A stretch of DNA of 60,822 bases from positions 1 through 60,822 of the forward strand of contig JAIRVZ010000105.1 in assembly GCA_031253625.1 (NCBI GenBank). Reading direction: 5' to 3'. The translations under genes and the position numbers were made by a program. The notes under the pieces were generated by a model, which made no database searches, was not told the origin of the DNA, and saw only the letters and a program-made list of their open reading frames with translations. Of the stretch, positions 19,273-30,117 are shown in pieces (the stretch's first letter is position 1; each line of letters opens with the position of its first letter). The stretch is from Dysgonamonadaceae bacterium (GTDB lineage Bacteria; Bacteroidota; Bacteroidia; Bacteroidales; Azobacteroidaceae).

Positions 19273-19450
19273 AAACCTCATTTATACCTTATTTTTTAAA
19301 CAGAACAACCTTAGTAGCCGGAAATAACCTTAACAATCCTAAACCTTATTACCTTATTAAAATAATGAGGTAATAAGGTTTGGTGTTATATGTATTAACA
19401 AATTGCTACTGAGGTTGTTCTGTTTAAAAAATAAGGTATAAATGAGGTTT
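19273..19450. repeat. 178-bp nested palindrome, MITE-like
   Basis: The outer arms 19273-19318 and 19405-19450 are inverted copies matching at 45 of 46 positions. Inside, 19341-19359 and 19363-19381 form a second inverted pair (AAACCTTATTACCT type) with one mismatch. The element has no ORF and fills the gap between the serpin 3' end and the argS 5' end. It may be a non-autonomous mobile element. It may also block transcription from the serpin side. Confidence 0.75.
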
Positions 19451-19492
19451 TATGATTTAGAAGTCTTCTTGATTTCTAACATTGATTCTAAA

Positions 19493-20728
19493 TTATAACT
19501 CTTTTATTACGCCTGCAAAAAGGATTATTCCTGTGCTATTTTCTTGTATGACAAAAACAAAAGGTTTATCGACAATATAATTGATTGTAGTCTGTGGCGG
19601 CATTGCCATCTCCACTATCTCCACAGCGGTTACAGCAGCAGCTTCCGTGCCTTCTTCATCAACCGAAACATATGTTTTATGAATTACTCTCGATATTTTT
19701 ATTCCTCCTTCTTTCGAAATTCCTGTAAAATCGGCATTGTCAGAAAATGGAATTACCATTCCCATTTTCGGCAATGCTTCTTCATTTAGCAAATATTTAC
19801 ATTCCGCTTTGAAACGAGGTAATTGTAAACGAACTTTTATCACTGCGGAATAATCGGAAATATTTTGCCATGATTGCGGATTGATGTGATTAATCACATC
19901 TTCTACTGTTTTATTCTCGTTTGGCAACAACAACCTCATACTGAAAGCACCATTTCCGTAAGGTAATGTCAGGTAACGTGCGTTTTCGTCGGTAAAATAT
20001 TCAAAGTTTCCGATTTGATTCATCATTTTTATCAAGTGTTTTACTCCACTTTCATTGTAAAACGTACCGTCAAACGTTTGCTTTTTGTCGAACTGATATT
20101 TCCAAATGCCTTTAAAATAGATTGCATTGATTAGATACATTAAAGCATCAGCCGGAATTTCGTCTAAAATAGTAGGAATTTTTCCTTTTGTGTTATCAGA
20201 GCACCATTGATTTATCCGTTTCAACGTTGCAGGATTGGAGAAATCCGCCTCAGTTACTTCTGCTCCGAAATATTTCTTGTTTACATTTAAGAAATTATTT
20301 TCAACCGAAAATCCCTGTTTATACCAAATAGAGTTGGCAATGGAAAATTCGGTAGAAGTATCAACTTTTAACAGCGCATTTTTTAATGTTTGGCAATACT
20401 CATTGATTTCATCCATTGAAAAACCGGAAATGCGCAAAGCGTTTTTCATTTCTTCAAACGTTTGTTCTTTTGCTCCGTTCAGTGTCATGCTCAAAGCCAT
20501 GCTCACGCTTAATGGAGAAATAAAAACATTGCTCGTTTTTTCTGTTTGATAGACTTGTTTGAACAGATCAAAAGCAAACGCATTATCTTGCTCTATTTTA
20601 GGGAGTAACTCCGAACGCAATTCGATAGGTTTTGCATCGGGCAAAGGAGCTATACCGTTATTGTTGTTTTTATCACATGCACTAAATAACAGAGATACTG
20701 CTGTCAAATAAATAAAGTTCTTTTTCAT
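19493..20728 (-). CDS. Serpin (serine protease inhibitor), lipoprotein
   Basis: A 411-residue serpin, start chosen at 20728 because KKNFIYLTAVSLLFSAC forms a proper lipoprotein signal peptide; the frame is open further upstream. The serpin core motifs are visible: NAIYFKGIWKYQFDKKQTFD and the C-terminal DKPFVFVIQENSTGIILFAG. The reactive-centre hinge EEGTEAAAVTAV has the small residues needed for loop insertion, so it should be inhibitory. By alignment with alpha-1-antitrypsin, P1-P1' is Met-Ala in VEMAMPP. Likely role is protection of the cell surface from host or competitor proteases. Confidence 0.93.
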   Translation of the reverse strand: MKKNFIYLTAVSLLFSACDKNNNNGIAPLPDAKPIELRSELLPKIEQDNAFAFDLFKQVYQTEKTSNVFISPLSVSMALSMTLNGAKEQTFEEMKNALRISGFSMDEINEYCQTLKNALLKVDTSTEFSIANSIWYKQGFSVENNFLNVNKKYFGAEVTEADFSNPATLKRINQWCSDNTKGKIPTILDEIPADALMYLINAIYFKGIWKYQFDKKQTFDGTFYNESGVKHLIKMMNQIGNFEYFTDENARYLTLPYGNGAFSMRLLLPNENKTVEDVINHINPQSWQNISDYSAVIKVRLQLPRFKAECKYLLNEEALPKMGMVIPFSDNADFTGISKEGGIKISRVIHKTYVSVDEEGTEAAAVTAVEIVEMAMPPQTTINYIVDKPFVFVIQENSTGIILFAGVIKEL

Positions 20729-20819
20729 ACGCATTTTATTTTTTGTAATTTTACTAATGGGTTTACAATACATAAAGACGGAAAACATTGAAAAACGCTG
20801 CATAATTAATTAAATTTTT

Positions 20820-22944
<2,125 letters not shown>

Positions 22945-22962
22945 TAAAATAACAATACAATT

Positions 22963-23532
22963 ATGTTTGGATTTTTCAAAAAACGTAAATTAAAATCACT
23001 GCTCCAAAAGAATAAGCGCCATCGTGCCTTTCTGAATATGGAGGCCATTCGATCGGTTTTGATTCTTTTTGAAACAAGTGATTATGATATTGTAGATTCA
23101 TTTATCGGAGGACTTCTCGGAATGGGAAAATATGTCGACGGATATGCTTTCAGGGTAAAAGATGATAATTTTGACTATTCCGAAACGAATTACACAATCG
23201 TTGGCCCTAAAGAGAATAGCGAGAAATCGGGAGCTCCTGATAAAGAGTTATTGAGGCAATTAAAGTCTCGACGCTATGATGTGGTTATTGATTTGACCAT
23301 CAAGGAGAATTTCTCTTTACAATATGTATTGGCTTCCGCTGATGCTACAATGACTGTCGGTTTGAAAAAGAACAACTTGCGGCTTTATGACTTCTCGATT
23401 TTGCGGCTCAATCAGACAAAAGGGGCTAAAAATAAGCAGGTTGAAGAATTAATAACAGCAATTGTTTTTTACTTGAAAACGATAAAAGATACACGATACG
23501 AGGGACGCAATGTGGGGCCTCTGTTTTCGTAG
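22963..23532 (+). CDS. Conserved Bacteroidetes protein, DUF6913-like
   Basis: A 189-residue soluble protein starting MFGFFKKRKLKSLLQKNKRH. It has a glycosyltransferase- or GTPase-like alternation of strands and helices (SVLILFETSDYDIVDSFIGG, YDVVIDLTIKENFSLQYVLA) but no catalytic motif I can name. I recall this family (DUF6913) beside lpxK-type genes in Bacteroidetes, but could not confirm it. The gene is 38 bases upstream of lpxK and likely co-transcribed. Confidence 0.75.
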   Translation: MFGFFKKRKLKSLLQKNKRHRAFLNMEAIRSVLILFETSDYDIVDSFIGGLLGMGKYVDGYAFRVKDDNFDYSETNYTIVGPKENSEKSGAPDKELLRQLKSRRYDVVIDLTIKENFSLQYVLASADATMTVGLKKNNLRLYDFSILRLNQTKGAKNKQVEELITAIVFYLKTIKDTRYEGRNVGPLFS

Positions 23533-23570
23533 AGAGTAAGCAATTCATGCACCGTGCACCCAATTTTAAT

Positions 23571-24656
23571 ATGAGTTCAACAAATAAAATAAATAAACTA
23601 CTCCTCCCTTTTTCTGTACTTTACGGATGGGTTGTTTGGTTTAGAAATAAGTTTTTCGACTGGAAAATACTTCCGGCTGAAGAATTTTCTATTCCTATTA
23701 TTTGTGTCGGTAATATCACGGTGGGAGGAACCGGGAAAACTCCTCATGTAGAGTATTTATTGCGTTTGTTGACCGATCGAAACAAGGTTGCCGTGTTAAG
23801 TAGAGGTTATAAAAGGAAAACATCCGGTTTTGTTCTTGCAGATAAGAAGGCAACAGGAAAAACCATAGGCGACGAGCCGTTTCAGATATTCCGGAAATTT
23901 CCGCAAGCAATTGTTGCTGTCGATGGTAACCGTCGCAGGGGAATAAAAAAGCTGTTATCTCTTCCGGAAGATGAAAGACCTCAGGTTATTTTGCTGGATG
24001 ATGCTTTTCAACATCGTTATGTGAAACCGTCTTATTCGATTCTGTTAGTCGACAGCAACCGGATGGCTTATGAAGATACGCTGTTGCCGGCAGGACGACT
24101 TCGCGAATCTTGGTCGGGAAAAGACAGAGCAAACATGATAGTCATAACCAAATGTTCGCCCGGTTTAAAACCTATCGATTACAGATTAATATCCAAGCAT
24201 TTGAAATTATATCCTTATCAAAGTTTGTTTTTTACTGCATTTAAATATGGAGAATTGGTTCCATGTTTTGAGAATGAACAAGATAGAAAGAAGAAATTAT
24301 CGGAAATAAAAGAAGATAATTATGCAGTTTTATTAGTTGCCGGAATAGCGAATCCCGAAGGACTTATTTCAGAATTGAAAATGTATACTCAGGAATTGGA
24401 AATACTTACATTTCCTGACCATCATGCTTTTTCAAAAAACGATATTCAAAAAATAGAATCTAAATTTGAACAATTGCAAGGTGAAAACAAACTGATTATC
24501 ACCACAGAAAAGGATTTTGTGCGATTGATAGATTGCGATTTTTCGGAAGATGTGAAAAAAGCAATGTTTTATTTACCGGTTACGGTGGTATTCAAAAATA
24601 ACGAAGAAACATTATTCACAAAAAAAATATACAATCATGTTAAAAAATTTAAATGA
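23571..24656 (+). CDS. lpxK: Tetraacyldisaccharide 4'-kinase
   Basis: A 361-residue membrane-associated kinase that phosphorylates lipid A precursor at the 4' position. The P-loop is visible in CVGNITVGGTGKTPHVEYLL near residue 50, followed by VLSRGYKRKTSGFV and the LLDDAFQHRYV motif. An N-terminal hydrophobic helix (LLLPFSVLYGWVVWFRNKFF) anchors it. The start at 23571 is preferred over one 8 codons upstream because it gives the usual short N terminus. The 3' end overlaps the next gene by 20 bases. Confidence 0.95.
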   Translation: MSSTNKINKLLLPFSVLYGWVVWFRNKFFDWKILPAEEFSIPIICVGNITVGGTGKTPHVEYLLRLLTDRNKVAVLSRGYKRKTSGFVLADKKATGKTIGDEPFQIFRKFPQAIVAVDGNRRRGIKKLLSLPEDERPQVILLDDAFQHRYVKPSYSILLVDSNRMAYEDTLLPAGRLRESWSGKDRANMIVITKCSPGLKPIDYRLISKHLKLYPYQSLFFTAFKYGELVPCFENEQDRKKKLSEIKEDNYAVLLVAGIANPEGLISELKMYTQELEILTFPDHHAFSKNDIQKIESKFEQLQGENKLIITTEKDFVRLIDCDFSEDVKKAMFYLPVTVVFKNNEETLFTKKIYNHVKKFK

Positions 24657-25449
24657 AACCGTTGAATGGCTTAAAGCAAGAATTCCGGCAGAAACAAAAA
24701 TCGGTATTATTTTAGGAACCGGTTTGGGAGATTTGGCAAATAATATAAAGGATAAGAAGGAAATTTCTTATGAAGAAATTCCTCATTTCCCTGTTTCTAC
24801 CGTTGAAGGACACAGCGGAAAATTGATCGTCGGAACGTTGGGCGGAAAACCAATTCTTGCCATGCAAGGCCGTTTCCATTACTACGAAGGATATTGTATG
24901 CAGGATGTAACCTATCCGATTCGTGTAATGCAATTTTTGGGAATCTCTCACTTGTTTGTATCCAATGCAGCAGGCGGAATGAACCGTAGTCTTGAAGTCG
25001 GAGACATCATGTTGATTGAAGACCATATCAATTTATTCCCGGAACATCCATTAAGAGGACGGAATTTGCCCGAATTTGGTGTTCGTTTCCCGGATATGAG
25101 TGAGCCTTATGATAAAAAATTAAGAAAATTGGCAATCGAAATTGCTCATAAAAACAATATTAAACTGCAATATGGTGTTTATGTAGGAACCCAAGGGCCT
25201 ACTTTCGAAACTCCGGCAGAATACACTTATTTCCATATTATCGGAGGAGACGCAGTCGGAATGAGTACGGTTCCTGAAGTGATTGTAGCTCGTCATGCAG
25301 GAATCAAAGTTTTGGCATTTTCAATCATTACAGACTTGGGAGTTACCGGCAGAGTCGAAACAGTTTCACACGAAGAAGTGCTGAAAGCGGCCAAAATAGC
25401 CCAGCCCAAAATGGCGTTTATTATGGAGGAAGTCATTAAACAATTATGA
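24637..25449 (+). CDS. punA: Purine nucleoside phosphorylase
   Basis: A 270-residue trimeric-type PNP that splits purine nucleosides with phosphate. Motifs: GIILGTGLGDLA (phosphate loop), STVEGHSGKLIVGTLGGKPI, MQGRFHYYEGY, VSNAAGGMN, YVGTQGPTFETPAEYTYF and GMSTVPEVIVARHAG. Asn in SNAAGG and the base-pocket Glu in FETPAEY are in place, with SIITDLG at the base-specificity loop. Translation is probably coupled to lpxK through the 20-base overlap. Confidence 0.96.
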   Translation: MLKNLNETVEWLKARIPAETKIGIILGTGLGDLANNIKDKKEISYEEIPHFPVSTVEGHSGKLIVGTLGGKPILAMQGRFHYYEGYCMQDVTYPIRVMQFLGISHLFVSNAAGGMNRSLEVGDIMLIEDHINLFPEHPLRGRNLPEFGVRFPDMSEPYDKKLRKLAIEIAHKNNIKLQYGVYVGTQGPTFETPAEYTYFHIIGGDAVGMSTVPEVIVARHAGIKVLAFSIITDLGVTGRVETVSHEEVLKAAKIAQPKMAFIMEEVIKQL

Positions 25450-25531
25450 ATTAAGAATTAAGAATTATGAATGAAACATAAATCATCATTTGTAACTCTT
25501 AATTCATAATTCATAATTTATAATTGAACTT
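25450..25531. repeat. Palindromic AATTAAGAATTATGAAT spacer
   Basis: The 82-base gap starts with GAATTAAGAATTAAGAATTA and ends with its imperfect inverse (ATTCATAATTCATAATTTAT). It is the same style of AT-rich palindrome as the gaps in the ribosomal cluster. It has no coding content. Confidence 0.5.
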
Positions 25532-26548
25532 ATGGATATTTCAAGTTTAGGAGAGTTTGGTCTGATTCGTCGACTTACTGAAAATATTTCGTTGAAAAAT
25601 GCGAGCAGTGTAAAAGGTGTTGGCGATGATGCCGCGGTATTGAAATACAATAAAAAAGAGGTGTTGATTACTACCGATTTATTGCTGGAAGGAATCCATT
25701 TTGATTTGACCTATGTTCCGTTGAAACATCTGGGATACAAATCTGCCGTTGTGAATTTTTCGGATATTTATGCGATGAACGGCACTCCCAAGCAAATAAC
25801 GGTTTCGTTGGGTATTTCAAATCGTTTTTCCGTCGAAAATTTAGAAGACTTTTACGAAGGATTGAAATTGGCTTGCGAAGTGTATGGTGTCGATATTGTG
25901 GGAGGAGATACTTCTGCCTCCCTTACCGGACTTTGCATCAGCATTACCTGCATAGGAGAAGTCGAAAAATCTAAAGTTACATACAGAACCGGAGCCAAAG
26001 ATACCGATTTGATTTGCGTTTCCGGAGATTTAGGCGCGGCATACATGGGACTTCAATTACTCGAAAGGGAAAAAACCGTATTCAAAGGAGAATCCGATTT
26101 TACTCCCGATTTTACTGGAAAAGAATATCTCTTGGAACGCCAATTGAAACCGGAAGCCCGAAAAGATATTGCTCAATTCTTGGCCGAAAAAGAAATCGTT
26201 CCAACTTCGATGATAGATGTTTCAGACGGACTTTCTTCCGAATTACTGCATATTTGTTATGAAAGCAAAGTCGGTTGCCGGATTTACGAAGAACGCATTC
26301 CTATCGATTATCAAACCGCTGTCATGGCCGAACAATTCAACATGAACCTGACAACAGCAGCCTTGAACGGAGGAGAAGATTATGAATTATTATTCACGGT
26401 TCCTCTTGCTTTGCACGAACAAATAACTGAAATGAAAGGCGTTTCGGTTATCGGACATATTTGTAAACAATCATTAGGTTCTGCCCTTATTACCCGCGAT
26501 GGTAATGAGATAGCATTGCAGGCGCAAGGGTGGAATTCACTTAGTTGA
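25532..26548 (+). CDS. thiL: Thiamine-monophosphate kinase
   Basis: A 338-residue ATP-dependent kinase that makes thiamine diphosphate from thiamine monophosphate. The AIR-synthase-like motifs are present: GVGDDAAVL, ITTDLLLEGIHFDLTYVPLK, VNFSDIYAMNGTPKQITVSL, IVGGDTSAS and DVSDGLSSELLHI. All magnesium-binding Asp residues of the family can be read. Its 3' end overlaps the convergent exporter gene by 8 bases. Confidence 0.96.
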   Translation: MDISSLGEFGLIRRLTENISLKNASSVKGVGDDAAVLKYNKKEVLITTDLLLEGIHFDLTYVPLKHLGYKSAVVNFSDIYAMNGTPKQITVSLGISNRFSVENLEDFYEGLKLACEVYGVDIVGGDTSASLTGLCISITCIGEVEKSKVTYRTGAKDTDLICVSGDLGAAYMGLQLLEREKTVFKGESDFTPDFTGKEYLLERQLKPEARKDIAQFLAEKEIVPTSMIDVSDGLSSELLHICYESKVGCRIYEERIPIDYQTAVMAEQFNMNLTTAALNGGEDYELLFTVPLALHEQITEMKGVSVIGHICKQSLGSALITRDGNEIALQAQGWNSLS

Positions 26549-28652
26549 AACTCCCAAACCGATATATTCGGTCGGAAATCTCTGCCCAATGAGTGCGGTG
26601 AGTTACCAATAAAATGGAGTATTGAGTTTTGTGCTTTTTCAATAAATCCATAACGAACTGTTCGGTTTTGCTATCCATAGCCGATGTAGGTTCATCTAAC
26701 AGAAGGACGGAAGGATTACGGTATAGTGCACGGGCAAGCGCTATTAGTTGTTGTTGTCCTCCGGAAATATTGATTCCGTCTTCGCCTAAAAGGGTATTTA
26801 ATCCTTGTGGTAAAGCATCAAAATAAGTATCGAAACCATATTCTTTGCAAAACCGGATAATGGTTTCCGTTTCATTCATGTAATTTCCCAGACAAATATT
26901 TTCAAATACATTTCCGTTAAATATTTTGGTATGTTGGCTCACAACGCTTACATATTCCCTCCACAATGGAGTAGAATATTCGGTGATGGATTTGTTATTT
27001 AAAAAGATTTCTCCTGATTCCGGTAAATAATGTTTTTGCAGAATTTGGATTAAGGTACTTTTTCCCGAACCCACTTCTCCGAAAAGCGTAACAATTTCTC
27101 CTTGATTGATTTCCATAGAAATATGTTCAAACAATTTCTTCCTCCCGATAAACCGGAAAGACAAATCTTTTATCTGCAAACAAACATGACCCTCATCTCG
27201 TGCACCGTGTACCTTCGTGCCGAGCACCTCCTCATCCGGTTCAAACTCCGGTTTGGCTTTTAAGAATTCATAAAAACGGTCGAAAGCAACTCCGGCTTCC
27301 TGTAAGCGGATATTGACTCCCGAAAGACTTGCTGTAGAAGAAATAATAATGCTGCTTATGGTCATAACCGCCATTAATTCTCCTAAAGTCAATTGCTCGT
27401 TTAACACTTGGAATACACCGAAAATAATTAATGAAACAGACGTAACAGTACTAATCACTTGAGCAATTAAACCATATTGTGAGCCTAATACTCCCAATTT
27501 ATATCCGAATTGTTGAAGTAATCCATACATCACTTGAATGGATTGCTTGAAAGCCGGTTGTTTGTTGGCGTTTTTAATGTCGTTCACGCCTTGTATAAAA
27601 TCAATTAATAAGCCTTCGGTTGCTGCATTGGAAACCATTACATTTCGTTGACCGTCAATGATTTTTTGATTATATAAAATCACTAACAAGATGAAAAACG
27701 GGATACAAGCCAAAGCAATCAACGCCATTTGCCTCGAATAAAACAACAGATAACCAATTGCAAACAACAAGGTTAGTGCCTCAATCAATACACTTCCAAC
27801 AATATACAACAGGGTTTGTTGAATGCGTCGCGAATCGCTCATGCGAGTAATGATTTCACCGGTTTTCGTAGAATCGAAAAATGATTTGGGCAGATACAAT
27901 ATTTTGGAAAAGAAACGGTCAATCAACCGGTTATTCATGCCCCGTGTTTGCCGCAATGCGAAAATGCTGCGCAAGAAATCCAAACCGCTTCGGGCAATCA
28001 ATAAAATAAAAAAGAACAAAATACCGAGTACGATTTTTTCGTAATTTTTGGACGGGAGTAAATCGTCGATCAGTTTTTGGGAAAATACAGCTGTTGCCAA
28101 ACCTAAAACGGCAATAATCATTCCCAAAATAAATGCAACAGTCAGTATCGAAATATCTTCCTTGACAAGATTTTTCAACCAATTTCGTTTTTCTTTCTTC
28201 TCGGAATCTTTCCTTACAAAATCAGAAGTTGGTTCTAAAGTCAATAATGCTTTAGATTGCCAAATAGCATTTAATTCCTGTTCAGACAAAAAAGAAATAG
28301 AATTTTCGCCCGGGTCGCCAATAATAAATTTGTTGTTTTCAAATCCGAAACAAACAATGTAATGTTCTATTTTCTGATTTTTGATGATGTGCAAAACAAT
28401 AGGGGGTTTTAAGGACTTTAAAGAATCTAAATCCGCTTCGTAGGCTTCGGGTGTGAAATGTAATTTTTCGGCAGCTTGGTATAAACCGAGTAAAGTAGTT
28501 CCTTGCAGGCTCGTGCCGCTGATATTTCGCAAATCTTCTTGGCGAGCATTGCCGCCATGATATTTAATTATCATATTTAGGCAAGCCAATCCGCAGGCAA
28601 ATTCACCATGTTGGCGAGTGAATGATTTTTTGAGTTCCTTAATAGATTTCAT
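26541..28652 (-). CDS. C39-peptidase-containing ABC exporter (PCAT)
   Basis: A 703-residue fusion that cuts double-glycine leaders and exports the peptide. Residues 1-140 are a C39 peptidase with Gln14, catalytic Cys20 (EFACGLACLNM), His97 (IEHYIVCFGF) and Asp113 (IIGDPGE). Residues about 165-450 are an ABC membrane domain. The ATPase has Walker A GEVGSGKST, signature NISGGQQQLIALARAL and Walker B VLLLDEPTSAMD. All catalytic residues are present, so it should be active. It is the last gene of the minus-strand peptide operon, after the repeat at 28714-28858. Confidence 0.94.
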   Translation of the reverse strand: MKSIKELKKSFTRQHGEFACGLACLNMIIKYHGGNARQEDLRNISGTSLQGTTLLGLYQAAEKLHFTPEAYEADLDSLKSLKPPIVLHIIKNQKIEHYIVCFGFENNKFIIGDPGENSISFLSEQELNAIWQSKALLTLEPTSDFVRKDSEKKEKRNWLKNLVKEDISILTVAFILGMIIAVLGLATAVFSQKLIDDLLPSKNYEKIVLGILFFFILLIARSGLDFLRSIFALRQTRGMNNRLIDRFFSKILYLPKSFFDSTKTGEIITRMSDSRRIQQTLLYIVGSVLIEALTLLFAIGYLLFYSRQMALIALACIPFFILLVILYNQKIIDGQRNVMVSNAATEGLLIDFIQGVNDIKNANKQPAFKQSIQVMYGLLQQFGYKLGVLGSQYGLIAQVISTVTSVSLIIFGVFQVLNEQLTLGELMAVMTISSIIISSTASLSGVNIRLQEAGVAFDRFYEFLKAKPEFEPDEEVLGTKVHGARDEGHVCLQIKDLSFRFIGRKKLFEHISMEINQGEIVTLFGEVGSGKSTLIQILQKHYLPESGEIFLNNKSITEYSTPLWREYVSVVSQHTKIFNGNVFENICLGNYMNETETIIRFCKEYGFDTYFDALPQGLNTLLGEDGINISGGQQQLIALARALYRNPSVLLLDEPTSAMDSKTEQFVMDLLKKHKTQYSILLVTHRTHWAEISDRIYRFGSFN

Positions 28653-28713
28653 TTTGATTCTTCAGATATAGTGCTGATACATTACGCAAGTCTCCGTAGG
28701 AGACAGATATTGA

Positions 28714-28858
28714 TAGCCCCGTGCAAGCGCAGCGCAGCTCGGGGTTATAGAGCATCTCTCTCCCAACCACAACCCCGTAGTGGGTTGAACTCCTACGGAG
28801 TTCTGAAAAGGTAGGGGTATCTTCTTACCCCGAGCTGCGCTGCGCTTGCACGGGGCTA
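28714..28858. repeat. 145-bp palindromic element between exporter and thioredoxin genes
   Basis: The 32-bp arms 28714-28745 and 28827-28858 are perfect inverted repeats (TAGCCCCGTGCAAGCGCAGC and the next 12 bases). Smaller hairpins lie within and beside it (CTCCGTAGGAG, AACTCCTACGGAGTT, AGTCCTGTCGGACT). The GC content is clearly higher than in the AT-rich operon it interrupts. The arm shares the TATAGCC/GCGCAGC style of the 40-bp arms around the IS200-like remnant at 6.4-6.9 kb, so it may be a non-autonomous relative. Confidence 0.75.
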
Positions 28859-28944
28859 CCCATATTAAAGTCCTGTCGGACTTTAGGCTTGTGATAAATA
28901 ACTTCCAATTGGCTAATGCCGATCTTCGATTCAAGTCAAAAAGG

Positions 28945-29469
28945 CTAAATTTCACTTAAATAACTGATTAAGGTTTCAATTTTAATCTCTCCTTTATGTT
29001 TAAATATCAATTCTTTATCTTGATTATATAAAAAAACAGATGGAATTGTATTTATGCCAAAGTGATCGGATATTTTAAAATCTTCATCTAAACAAAGTTT
29101 TATATTATCGAATAACGATAAGTTTTGATTTGAATAAAAATCTATGGCTTGTTGCAGCGAGGCTGAAGTAACCAATAAGATAGAAATATTTTGAAATTCT
29201 GTTTGATATTCCTTTAATTGTTTAACTTCCTCATGACAGGAGTCACATTCCGGATGTATAAATAGGATGATAATAGGTTGTGTTGGCAATAATTTTGTAC
29301 ATAATTCATGATTACCACCGACAGTAAAAATACAAAAATCATGAAATTTTTGGATATTTTCTTTAACTATTTTCTTTTCATTTATTTTTTTGAAACTGTT
29401 TATCCCAAGAATAAAAAGTATCAAAACAATGATAGAATAAATAAACCACTTTAAGATTTTCTTTTTCAT
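28945..29469 (-). CDS. Membrane-anchored thioredoxin-like protein
   Basis: A 174-residue protein with one N-terminal membrane helix (ILKWFIYSIIVLILFILGIN), which places the rest outside the cytoplasm. The thioredoxin fold shows the CxxC active site as Cys75-Asp-Ser-Cys78 in LFIHPECDSCHEEVKQL and a cis-Pro in GINTIPSVFLY. Its place in a peptide-export operon suggests it acts on the cysteines of the exported peptide (three in the precursor), either as oxidase or reductase. The reading frame lies one base after the membrane protein gene. Confidence 0.85.
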   Translation of the reverse strand: MKKKILKWFIYSIIVLILFILGINSFKKINEKKIVKENIQKFHDFCIFTVGGNHELCTKLLPTQPIIILFIHPECDSCHEEVKQLKEYQTEFQNISILLVTSASLQQAIDFYSNQNLSLFDNIKLCLDEDFKISDHFGINTIPSVFLYNQDKELIFKHKGEIKIETLISYLSEI

Positions 29470-29470
29470 T

Positions 29471-30109
29471 TTAGATTAGAAATAAAGAAATATATACAAC
29501 AAGTGTAACCCATAATAACAAACCAACTCCATAAGTTTTGGCTACAAAACTCAAAGAGCTTCTAAAAGATTTTTTGGTATAATTAGAAATGAACAGAGCT
29601 AATAAAATCCAATAAGTTAATTCAAAAACATTTAATATGCTCATCGGGTAAAATAACCATTGTTCTACATTATTAACACCAGTCCATTGTAAAACAGAAA
29701 GAAAACGACCGTTAATTTCTTGTAATGAATCGGCACCAAAGATCGAGAAGTAATTTATTTTAATAATTAGTTCAAATAAGAAAATGATATCGGCTTTAAT
29801 TGCGATATTAAAATATTGACTGAATTTAAAATCTTGTTCAGAAATAAGAACTCCAATAGCAAGACAAATGCTTGTAAAAAATGCTCTTAACAATAACATA
29901 AGTGGAATGATACCATATCCAATCTTTCGAAAAAACTTCTCCTGCTCAATTATTTTGGCAATGCGGTCAATCCTTAGTGTTTCTTCAAAAGATTTATAAT
30001 ATAAAGCGTCATCATATAATATGTAATTGAAACAAAAAGTAAAGAAAATAGTGATTAGGCTATACAGACAGAAAAAATAAAATGGTGAAAATTTCAGATA
30101 TCGATTCAT
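29471..30109 (-). CDS. Integral membrane protein of the peptide operon
   Basis: A 212-residue protein with about five hydrophobic helices (for example FYFFCLYSLITIFFTFCFNY, IIPLMLLLRAFFTSICLAIG, YGVGLLLWVTLVVYISLFLI). I recognise no family. Its position between the ABC ATPase and the thioredoxin-like gene, and the short gaps on both sides, indicate a role in peptide export, immunity or a membrane partner of the ATPase. Confidence 0.75.
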   Translation of the reverse strand: MNRYLKFSPFYFFCLYSLITIFFTFCFNYILYDDALYYKSFEETLRIDRIAKIIEQEKFFRKIGYGIIPLMLLLRAFFTSICLAIGVLISEQDFKFSQYFNIAIKADIIFLFELIIKINYFSIFGADSLQEINGRFLSVLQWTGVNNVEQWLFYPMSILNVFELTYWILLALFISNYTKKSFRSSLSFVAKTYGVGLLLWVTLVVYISLFLI

Positions 30110-30117
30110 AATCTCTT

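Noticed and set aside
28662..28955. 97-codon open frame reading through the palindrome between the exporter and thioredoxin genes
   Set aside because: Most of its length is the 145-bp palindromic element and the small hairpins around it. The predicted protein is an arbitrary reading of inverted repeats with no domain.
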